DNA from: an uncultured beta proteobacterium
GTDB taxonomy: Bacteria > Pseudomonadota > Gammaproteobacteria > Burkholderiales > Burkholderiaceae_C
Assembly: GCA_903958915.1 (NCBI GenBank)
Contig: CAJBVC010000182.1
Coordinates: 1-5,474 of the forward strand
Reading direction: 5' to 3'
DNA length: 5,474 nt
The number at the start of each line of letters is the position of its first letter. Positions within the stretch are counted from its first letter, which is position 1. The notes below the pieces were generated by a model. It was not told where the DNA came from, made no database searches, and saw nothing but the letters and a program-made list of their open reading frames with translations. The translations under genes were made by a program, and so were the position numbers. Positions 1 through 5,474 of the stretch are shown in pieces.

Positions 1-768
1 CATCTGCTCACCCACCGCGCGCACGTCGATGGCGCGCACTGCGGCATCGGCCCCGAAGCCGTAACCGACGACTCGGCAGCGCAAGTGCCCCACGATGTCA
101 CGCACCAATGCGTCTTCGGTACACACGATGGCCGTGCCATAAAACGGCATGCGATGCAGAAAATCGACGAACGCCGCTTTGAGCCGGTTCAGGTCGTGCC
201 CGTAGGTCTCCATGTGGTCGACATCGATATTCGTCACCACCGCCATCACCGGCGACAAGTGCAAGAAAGACGCATCGGACTCATCGGCTTCCACCACCAT
301 GAACTCACCCTGGCCCAGGCGCGCATTGACTCCGGCACCGTTGAGCTGCCCACCAATCACAAAGCTGGGGTCCAGCCCGGCTTGCAGCAGCACGCTGGTC
401 ACCAGGCTGGTAGTGGTGGTCTTGCCGTGGGTTCCGGCAATGGCGATGCCCTGGCGGGTACGCATCAACTCGGCCAGCATCTGGGCACGCAGTACCACCG
501 GGAAGCCACGTGCGCGCGCAGAAATCACTTCGCAGTTGTCTGCTGGCACTGCGGTGGATATGACGACGACGTCCGCACCCTCCACATGGCCGGGTGCATG
601 CCCGATAAAGGTCTGAATACCGAGCGCCGTGAGACGATGCAGCACGGCACTGGGTTGGAGATCTGACCCCGAAACAAAATAGCCCAGGCTGTGCAGCACC
701 TCGGCGATGCCCGACATGCCCGCACCGCCGATGCCGACGAAGTGAATGCGCTGGATCGCGTGTTTCAT
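1..768 (-). CDS. murC: UDP-N-acetylmuramate--L-alanine ligase MurC, 5' part (runs off left edge)
   Basis: MurC is the cytoplasmic ATP-dependent ligase that adds L-alanine to UDP-MurNAc, the first amino acid of the peptidoglycan stem peptide. The 256 N-terminal residues are visible, against a usual family length of about 470-490; the frame is open to base 1, so the C-terminal domain is outside the window. The N-terminal Rossmann motif GIGGAGMSG spans residues 12-20. The Mur-ligase ATP-binding loop GTHGKTTT spans residues 112-119, with the P-loop lysine at K116. The central-domain acidic motif EADESD lies at residues 160-165, and TNIDVDHME at about 179-187. The ATG at 768-766 overlaps the murG TGA as ATGA and is preceded by a GAGGAG ribosome binding site, and the protein starts just before the Rossmann strand as expected. 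Identity is very secure from these motifs and the cluster context. No damage is seen in the visible part. Confidence 0.97.
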   Translation of the reverse strand, partial: MKHAIQRIHFVGIGGAGMSGIAEVLHSLGYFVSGSDLQPSAVLHRLTALGIQTFIGHAPGHVEGADVVVISTAVPADNCEVISARARGFPVVLRAQMLAELMRTRQGIAIAGTHGKTTTTSLVTSVLLQAGLDPSFVIGGQLNGAGVNARLGQGEFMVVEADESDASFLHLSPVMAVVTNIDVDHMETYGHDLNRLKAAFVDFLHRMPFYGTAIVCTEDALVRDIVGHLRCRVVGYGFGADAAVRAIDVRAVGEQM

Positions 769-1943
769 GCGACCAACTCCTCGCACGCTAGCACCACCGC
801 CTGCGTGGCGCCGATTTTTTGAACCAATTTGGCCTGCAACGCTTTACTGACAAGCGTAGAGCGCTCTGTTTCTTGTAGCAGCTTTGCCAATGCTTCGGGC
901 GTGAACTCGGTTTGCTGCATGAGCCAGCCGCCCCCCTGATCGACCAGAAACATGGCATTGCGGGTCTGGTGGTCGTCCACCGCGAAGGGGAAGGGCACGA
1001 ACAAAGCCGGCGCACCCACGGCAGCCAATTCGGTTACGGTGCTTGCGCCGGCGCGGCAAATCACCAGATCGGCATCCGCAAACGCTTGCGCCGTATTGTC
1101 GATAAACGGCGTGAGTTCGGCGGCCACCCTGGCGCTGGCGTAATTGGCACGTAACTCGTCGATCTGCTTTTCCCCGCTCTGGTGGGTGACCATCGGGCGT
1201 TGCTCTGGGGCAATGAGGGCCAACGCCTGCGGCACCACCGTGTTGAGTGCGCGTGCTCCCAGACTGCCTCCAACCACCAGCAAGCGCAGCGGACCGGTGC
1301 GACCGGCAAACCGGGCCTGGGGCGACGCTTGTGTCAGAAACTCGGCGCGCAAAGGGTTGCCCACCCACTGACCCTTGCCAAAAACGTTGGGAAAAGCCGT
1401 GAACACGCGTCGCGCCACCGTTGCCAACACCCGGTTGGCCATGCCGGCCACCGAGTTTTGCTCATGCAGCACCAAGGGTTTGCCCATCAGCGCCGCCACC
1501 AGCCCGGCGGGAAACGTGATGTAGCCACCCAGTCCCACCACCACATCGGGCTGCACGCGGCGCAGCACTTGCAAGCTTTGCCACAAGGCATGTACGAGGC
1601 GAATGGGCAGTGCCACGAGCGTACGCAGGCCCTTGCCACGCACTCCGGAGAAGTTCACCAACTCCAGCGGAAATCCCTTGGGTGGAACGAGGCGGCTTTC
1701 CATGCTGTCTGGTGCGCCCAGCCAATGGACACGCCACCCCTTGTCGCGCAGCGCCTGGGCCACGGCCAAGCCTGGAAAGATGTGCCCTCCGGTGCCCCCC
1801 GCCATGACTAGTGCGCAACGAACTTGCGCCCCCTTGCGTTCCGCGCTTCCGCCCGGACCGGGGCTTGCCACTGCGTCGGCTGCGCTGCCCCCCGAGGGGG
1901 ACCTCACGCCTTGGGGCGGCCCGGCGGCGTTCAAGGTGTTCAT
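765..1943 (-). CDS. murG: UDP-GlcNAc:lipid I GlcNAc transferase MurG, with N-terminal extension
   Basis: MurG is the GT-B glycosyltransferase on the inner face of the cytoplasmic membrane that transfers GlcNAc from UDP-GlcNAc to lipid I, giving lipid II. From the ATG at 1943 the protein has 392 residues, longer than the usual 355-365. The glycine-rich loop GGTGGH is at residues 49-54 (about 14-19 in E. coli). HEQN follows at 160-163, GGSLG at 225-229 and HQSGE at 254-258. The UDP-GlcNAc-binding region includes [10 protein letters not shown] at 296-305 and DDHQ at 323-326. All the expected core motifs are present. The first ~42 residues are rich in Gly, Ser, Pro and Ala and do not look like MurG. 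The ATG overlaps the ftsW TGA (ATGA), which favours this start even though the upstream signal is only a G-rich tract (GGGGGG, 1949-1954) rather than a clear Shine-Dalgarno. In-frame GTG codons at 1907 and 1871 are alternatives without a visible ribosome binding site. Met47, inside the first strand, is too late. The stop overlaps the murC start. Confidence 0.96.
   Translation of the reverse strand: MNTLNAAGPPQGVRSPSGGSAADAVASPGPGGSAERKGAQVRCALVMAGGTGGHIFPGLAVAQALRDKGWRVHWLGAPDSMESRLVPPKGFPLELVNFSGVRGKGLRTLVALPIRLVHALWQSLQVLRRVQPDVVVGLGGYITFPAGLVAALMGKPLVLHEQNSVAGMANRVLATVARRVFTAFPNVFGKGQWVGNPLRAEFLTQASPQARFAGRTGPLRLLVVGGSLGARALNTVVPQALALIAPEQRPMVTHQSGEKQIDELRANYASARVAAELTPFIDNTAQAFADADLVICRAGASTVTELAAVGAPALFVPFPFAVDDHQTRNAMFLVDQGGGWLMQQTEFTPEALAKLLQETERSTLVSKALQAKLVQKIGATQAVVLACEELVA
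777..782 (-). promoter_or_regulatory. Shine-Dalgarno sequence of murC
   Basis: On the minus strand GAGGAG lies about 8 bases before the murC ATG at 768. It sits inside the last codons of murG, so the ribosome finishing murG is already next to the murC start. This supports ATG 768 as the start and coupled translation. Confidence 0.75.
1845..1935. repeat. Possible dispersed GC-rich palindromic element inside the 5' end of murG
   Basis: This stretch encodes the non-conserved N-terminal extension of MurG. It contains the palindromic core CCCCCCGAGGGGG (1888-1900, plus strand), followed by a G/C-rich block reading TTGGGGCGGCCCGGCGG. Its wording looks like the short GC-rich repeats scattered between genes of Comamonadaceae; I base this on memory, not a search. 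No second copy occurs in the window, so repeat status cannot be shown here. Boundaries are approximate. It stays open in the murG frame, so it would be a repeat captured in frame. It could instead be simply low-complexity coding sequence. Confidence 0.4.
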
Positions 1944-3208
1944 ACCCGCCCCCCATGCATCAACTGGCGATTCTCGTAGTCAATCCGCAGCACCACAGCG
2001 ATGGCAATCAGGTTGACCAGGATGGCGGAGCCGCCATAGCTCATGAGGGGCAGGGTCAGGCCCTTGGTTGGCAAGGCGCCCAGGTTCACCCCCATGTTGA
2101 TGAACGCCTGAAAACCCATCCAGATGCCAACCCCTTGCGCCACCAGACCGGCAAACACCCGGTCCAGGGCAACGGCCTGGCGCCCGATGTGCATGATGCG
2201 CCGGGTCAGCCACAGGAACAGCCCAATCACCAGCAACACGCCGACCAGACCAAACTCTTCGCCAATCACCGCCAGCAGGAAATCGGTGTGGGCTTCTGGC
2301 AGCCAGTGCAGTTTCTCCACACTACCGCCCAACCCCACACCGAAAATTTCACCCCGACCAATGGCGATCAGCGAGTGAGACAACTGGTAGCCCTTGCCCA
2401 GCGCGTGCTTCTCGCTCCAGGGATCCAGATAGGCAAAGATGCGCTCACGGCGCCATTCACTCAGCGCAATCATCAGCGCGAACGCCACCACCAGAATCAG
2501 CGCAATGAGGAAAAACATGCGGGCGTTGACCCCACCCAGAAACAGAATTCCCATGGCGATGACGGCAATCACCAGGAAGCCGCCCATGTCCGGTTCTGCC
2601 AGCAGCAGCAGGCCCACAATCGCCACCGCCAGCGCCATCGGAGAAACCGCCTTGAAGAAATGCTCCTTGACGTCCATCTTGCGCACCATGTAGTCTGCGG
2701 CGTACAGAAGCACGGCAAACTTCGCCAGTTCGGAGGGCTGGAAGTTCAGAATACCCAGAGAAATCCAGCGCCGCGCGCCATTGACGCCCTTGCCGATAAA
2801 AGGAATGAGCACCAGCATCAAAAGGATCAACGACGCCACAAACAGCCAGGGCGCCACCTTCTCCCAGGTCTGCACCGGCACCTGAAACGCCAGCAGAGCC
2901 GCCACAAAGGCCACCGCAATCGACGCAACGTGCCGTACCAGGAAGTGCGTGTGGGTGTAGTTGGAGAAACGCGGGTTATCAGGCATCGCAATCGATGCCG
3001 AATACACCATCACCAGACCCCACAGCAGCAAGGAGGCCACCACCCAGACCAGGGGCTGGTCAAAACCGCGCACCTGTGCGGGTTGCGTGGTTGCAGAGAA
3101 CGATCCACGTCCGCTCCCCAGACGCACTGGCAGCACGGGCTGCCCCGCCGCGACAGACGCGAGTCTGGTCGAAAACCATTGCGACAGGGTCTGCTGCCAT
3201 GCGCTCAT
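1940..3208 (-). CDS. ftsW: Septal peptidoglycan polymerase FtsW (SEDS family)
   Basis: FtsW is the multi-pass inner-membrane SEDS glycosyltransferase that polymerises lipid II into septal glycan strands, working with the class B penicillin-binding protein FtsI. The protein has 422 residues, close to the family norm. A cytoplasmic N-terminus of about 50 residues precedes the first hydrophobic segment (about 53-72). Further membrane segments are seen at about 91-109, 117-136, 160-173, 191-226, 230-250, 310-335, 350-375 and 388-408. SEDS hallmarks are GVNGARRWI (141-149), [10 protein letters not shown] (155-164), AEPDMGG (204-210) and LPEAHTDF (303-310), whose D309 matches the catalytic aspartate of the large periplasmic loop. 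[14 protein letters not shown] lies at 382-395. These features, with the position between murD and murG, favour FtsW over its elongation paralogue RodA. The ATG at 3208 overlaps the murD stop (ATGA) and has a near-perfect Shine-Dalgarno. The TGA overlaps the murG start. Confidence 0.98.
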   Translation of the reverse strand: MSAWQQTLSQWFSTRLASVAAGQPVLPVRLGSGRGSFSATTQPAQVRGFDQPLVWVVASLLLWGLVMVYSASIAMPDNPRFSNYTHTHFLVRHVASIAVAFVAALLAFQVPVQTWEKVAPWLFVASLILLMLVLIPFIGKGVNGARRWISLGILNFQPSELAKFAVLLYAADYMVRKMDVKEHFFKAVSPMALAVAIVGLLLLAEPDMGGFLVIAVIAMGILFLGGVNARMFFLIALILVVAFALMIALSEWRRERIFAYLDPWSEKHALGKGYQLSHSLIAIGRGEIFGVGLGGSVEKLHWLPEAHTDFLLAVIGEEFGLVGVLLVIGLFLWLTRRIMHIGRQAVALDRVFAGLVAQGVGIWMGFQAFINMGVNLGALPTKGLTLPLMSYGGSAILVNLIAIAVVLRIDYENRQLMHGGRV

Positions 3209-4713
3209 GCGGTCACCTCCAGCGAGTTGCCAGCGCTCTGCGCGAGTTCCTCGACGGCTGCCGCAAAGACGCGGGCGCGATGCTCGTAGTTGTCAAACAT
3301 GTCAAAGCTGGCGCATGCCGGCGACATCAACACCGCGTCACCCGCATGGGCGCGCTGGTTGGCTTGTGCCACGGCGTCCTCCATCGACACAGCGTCTGCC
3401 AGCGGCACACCACTATGCTCCAGCGCAGCGCGAATCAGTGCCGCATCGCGCCCAATCAGGACGGCCGCGCGCGCGTACCGTGACACGGGTTCGGCCAGTG
3501 GCGCAAAGTCCTGTCCCTTGCCCTCGCCACCGAGGATGACCACCACTTTGCGCTCCTCGCCCAGGCCCTTGAGTGCCGCCACCGTGGCACCCACGTTGGT
3601 GCCTTTGCTGTCGTCAAAAAACTCGACTGCATTGAGGATGCCGATGGGTTGCACGCGGTGCGGCTCGCCACGGTACTCCCGCAGGCCAAACAACAGCGGC
3701 CCCAGGGCAGCCCCCACCGATGTGCACAGGGCCAGTGCCGCCAGCGCATTGCTGGCGTTGTGCCGACCCCGGATGCGTAGCGCGTCGGCGGGCATCAGGC
3801 GCTGAAAGTGCAGTTCTTCGGCCTCACTGCCCTTCTTCCTTTTCTGGGTTTCGTCGGCCTCCAGAGCGCGCACCAGCCAGACCATGCCATTGACTTCTTC
3901 CAGACCAAAGTCACCGGGGCGCTGCGGCATATCCGTGCCAAAGCTCAGCCAGTCGCGCGCTGCACGGCCCTTGACCGGGGCAGGCAACATCGCCATCACC
4001 TGGGCGTCGTCACGGTTGAGCACCATCACACCGTGGCTGCCGAAAACATGGGATTTGGCCCTGGCATAGTCCTGCATGCTGCCGTGCCAGTCCAGATGGT
4101 CCTGCGTGATGTTCAGCACCGTGGCCGCGGTGGGCGAAAAGCCAGATGCGAACTCCAGCTGGAAGCTCGACAACTCCAGCACCCACACCTGTGGCAATGC
4201 TTGCGTATCCAGTGCCTGCGTCAGGGTATCGAGCAGCGTCGGGCCAATATTGCCCGCGACTGCGACGGGCCGGTCGATCCAGTCGAACAGGTGGCCAGTC
4301 AGCGACGTGACCGTGGTCTTGCCGTTGGTGCCAGTGATGGCCAGCACCTGCGGCTGGTACTGCTGTGTCTCTTTCAGATCAGCCAGAGCCTGCGCGAACA
4401 GGGCGAGCTCACCGCCCACCCACAAGCCGGTGGCCTGCGCCGCAAGCACCACATCCTGCGTTTGGTGCGGCGCCAACCCCGGGCTGACAAACACTGCCTG
4501 AAAACCTGTCCCTTCAATCAGACCGGCATCGAATGCGGACTGTACAAACGCTACATCGGGCAGGGTCTCCAGCAGCACAGCGAGCTGCGGCGGCGCTGCA
4601 CGGGTGTCTGCCACCGTGACGAGCGCACCCTGGCGCACGCACCAGCGCACCATGGCCAGGCCCGAAGCACCCAGCCCCAGGACCAATACCTTTTGATGCG
4701 CCAATGTGTTCAT
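3205..4713 (-). CDS. murD: UDP-N-acetylmuramoyl-L-alanine--D-glutamate ligase MurD
   Basis: MurD is the cytoplasmic ATP-dependent ligase that adds D-glutamate to UDP-MurNAc-L-Ala, the second step of stem-peptide assembly. The protein has 502 residues, longer than E. coli MurD (about 438). The N-terminal Rossmann-like nucleotide motif VLGLGASG is at residues 11-18. The ATP loop GTNGKTT is at 128-134, ELSSFQLE at 180-187, and [10 protein letters not shown] at 201-210. K220 is a candidate for the carbamylated lysine. [10 protein letters not shown] is at 319-328, [11 protein letters not shown] at 367-377, and the C-terminal-domain motif [16 protein letters not shown] at 464-479. Much of the extra length is a charged, lysine- and glutamate-rich insert at about 283-302. 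The start chosen is ATG 4713, which overlaps the mraY TGA as ATGA and begins right before the Rossmann fold. An in-frame ATG at 4746 would add 11 residues and a longer overlap. The upstream ribosome binding site is weak (GAAG). The stop overlaps the ftsW start. Confidence 0.97.
   Translation of the reverse strand: MNTLAHQKVLVLGLGASGLAMVRWCVRQGALVTVADTRAAPPQLAVLLETLPDVAFVQSAFDAGLIEGTGFQAVFVSPGLAPHQTQDVVLAAQATGLWVGGELALFAQALADLKETQQYQPQVLAITGTNGKTTVTSLTGHLFDWIDRPVAVAGNIGPTLLDTLTQALDTQALPQVWVLELSSFQLEFASGFSPTAATVLNITQDHLDWHGSMQDYARAKSHVFGSHGVMVLNRDDAQVMAMLPAPVKGRAARDWLSFGTDMPQRPGDFGLEEVNGMVWLVRALEADETQKRKKGSEAEELHFQRLMPADALRIRGRHNASNALAALALCTSVGAALGPLLFGLREYRGEPHRVQPIGILNAVEFFDDSKGTNVGATVAALKGLGEERKVVVILGGEGKGQDFAPLAEPVSRYARAAVLIGRDAALIRAALEHSGVPLADAVSMEDAVAQANQRAHAGDAVLMSPACASFDMFDNYEHRARVFAAAVEELAQSAGNSLEVTA
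3213..3220 (-). promoter_or_regulatory. Strong Shine-Dalgarno sequence of ftsW
   Basis: On the minus strand GGAGGTGA, fully complementary to the 3' end of 16S rRNA, lies 4 bases before the ftsW ATG (7 bases counted from GGAGG). It is embedded in the last codons of murD (Glu-Val-Thr-Ala-stop). It fixes the ftsW start at 3208 and is the strongest ribosome binding site among the four junctions. Confidence 0.85.
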
Positions 4714-5474
4714 CGCAACTTCAGGGTAGACAAGCCTACCAGGCACAACAGCATGGTGATGATCCAGAAACGCACCACCACCTGCGTTTCCTTCCAGCCA
4801 TGTTTTTCGAAGTGGTGGTGCAGCGGTGCCATTTTCAACAGGCGCTTGCCCTCGCCAAATTTCTTCTTGGTGTATTTGAAGTACGAAACTTGCAGCATCA
4901 CCGAGAGGGCCTCAGCAACAAAGATGCCGCCCATGATGGCCAGCACAATTTCCTGGCGCACGATCACCGCGATAGTGCCCAACGCTGCGCCCAGTGCCAG
5001 CGCACCCACGTCACCCATGAACACCTGCGCCGGATGCGTGTTGAACCACAGAAAGGCCAGGCCCGCTCCCATCATGGCCGAGCAGAAAATCAGCAACTCG
5101 CCGGAGCCAGGAATGTATGGAAAGAACAGGTACTTGGAGTACACCGCATTGCCCACCACGTACGCAAAGGCGCCCAGCGAGGAACCCACCATCACCACCG
5201 GCATGATGGCCAGTCCGTCCAGGCCATCGGTCAGGTTCACTGCATTGCTGGAACCCACGATCACCAGGTAGGTGAGGATCACGAAGCCCAGCACACCCAG
5301 CGGATAGCTCACTTCCTTGATAAACGGCAACAGCAGGCCTGCCTTGGGCGGCAAGTCGACGTCGAAACCCGAGCCGACCCAATTGAAAAACAGCTCCAGC
5401 ACCCGCAGGTTGGAGTTTTCGGAAATGCTGAACACCAGGTACAGCGCGGCCAGCAGTCCGATGACCGACTGCCA
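4710..5474 (-). CDS. mraY: Phospho-N-acetylmuramoyl-pentapeptide transferase MraY, 3' part (runs off right edge)
   Basis: MraY is the polytopic inner-membrane enzyme that transfers phospho-MurNAc-pentapeptide from UDP to undecaprenyl phosphate, making lipid I. The 254 C-terminal residues are visible. Betaproteobacterial MraY is usually about 390 residues, so roughly 135 N-terminal residues, including the paired catalytic aspartates of the DDxxK region, lie beyond the right edge. Seen here are the signature [10 protein letters not shown] (5208-5237), which includes the active-site aspartate, the segment [18 protein letters not shown], and the cytoplasmic triple-histidine motif PLHHHFE (HHH at 4812-4820). 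Several hydrophobic segments alternate with these loops, and the protein ends in KLR. The TGA overlaps the murD ATG (ATGA). A murF gene would be expected just upstream, outside the window. No lesion is seen. Confidence 0.97.
   Translation of the reverse strand, partial: WQSVIGLLAALYLVFSISENSNLRVLELFFNWVGSGFDVDLPPKAGLLLPFIKEVSYPLGVLGFVILTYLVIVGSSNAVNLTDGLDGLAIMPVVMVGSSLGAFAYVVGNAVYSKYLFFPYIPGSGELLIFCSAMMGAGLAFLWFNTHPAQVFMGDVGALALGAALGTIAVIVRQEIVLAIMGGIFVAEALSVMLQVSYFKYTKKKFGEGKRLLKMAPLHHHFEKHGWKETQVVVRFWIITMLLCLVGLSTLKLR

Noticed and set aside
85..666. Plus-strand 193-codon open frame opposite murC
   Set aside because: It is a shadow of the conserved murC frame with His- and Gly-rich, domain-less translation.
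1888..1900. GC-rich palindrome as a Rho-independent terminator
   Set aside because: The stem is only about 5 base pairs with a minimal loop, no T tract follows on either strand, and it lies within the open murG frame.
1869..1907. In-frame GTG codons at 1907 and 1871 as the true murG start
   Set aside because: Neither has a visible Shine-Dalgarno sequence, and both would break the ATGA coupling with ftsW. They remain possible if the N-terminal extension proves untranslated.
4714..4746. Upstream ATG at 4746 as the murD start, giving 513 residues
   Set aside because: It would add 11 residues unlike MurD and a 37-base overlap with mraY, whereas ATG 4713 forms the same ATGA junction seen at the other three boundaries and starts right at the Rossmann fold.
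3808..5271. Plus-strand 487-codon open frame opposite murD and mraY
   Set aside because: It is antisense to two clearly conserved genes, its composition is a mirror of their codons, and no recognisable domain or ribosome binding site supports it.

Overview
This window is a stretch of a dcw (division and cell wall) cluster read entirely from the minus strand. In transcription order, right to left on the given strand, it holds mraY (3' two-thirds), murD, ftsW, murG and murC (5' half). The gene order is the classical one. High GC content and wording typical of Betaproteobacteria in every protein (for example the MraY C-terminus and the FtsW '[10 protein letters not shown]' and 'LPEAHTDF' regions) point to Burkholderiales. 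From memory the proteins look most like Comamonadaceae (Acidovorax, Rhodoferax or Polaromonas type). That placement is inference; no search was run.

Layout by minus-strand gene: mraY runs off the right edge (5474 to 4710), murD is 4713-3205, ftsW is 3208-1940, murG is 1943-765, and murC is 768-1, running off the left edge. Every junction is a 4-base ATGA overlap of the upstream gene's TGA stop with the next gene's ATG start. There is therefore no intergenic DNA, and I see no internal promoter or terminator. The five genes are almost certainly one transcript with translational coupling.

The genes work together as follows. MurC and MurD are cytoplasmic ligases that add L-Ala and D-Glu to the UDP-MurNAc peptide. 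MraY transfers the finished phospho-MurNAc-pentapeptide to undecaprenyl phosphate (lipid I). MurG adds GlcNAc (lipid II). FtsW polymerises lipid II at the septum together with its class B penicillin-binding protein partner.

This is essentially an ordinary core housekeeping region, and I found no undescribed system. The points worth a second look are a roughly 40-residue low-complexity extension on MurG, whose DNA resembles a dispersed GC-rich palindromic repeat captured in frame; a charged insert in MurD; and the unbroken run of ATGA couplings. Long plus-strand reading frames opposite ftsW and mraY/murD are judged to be antisense shadows.
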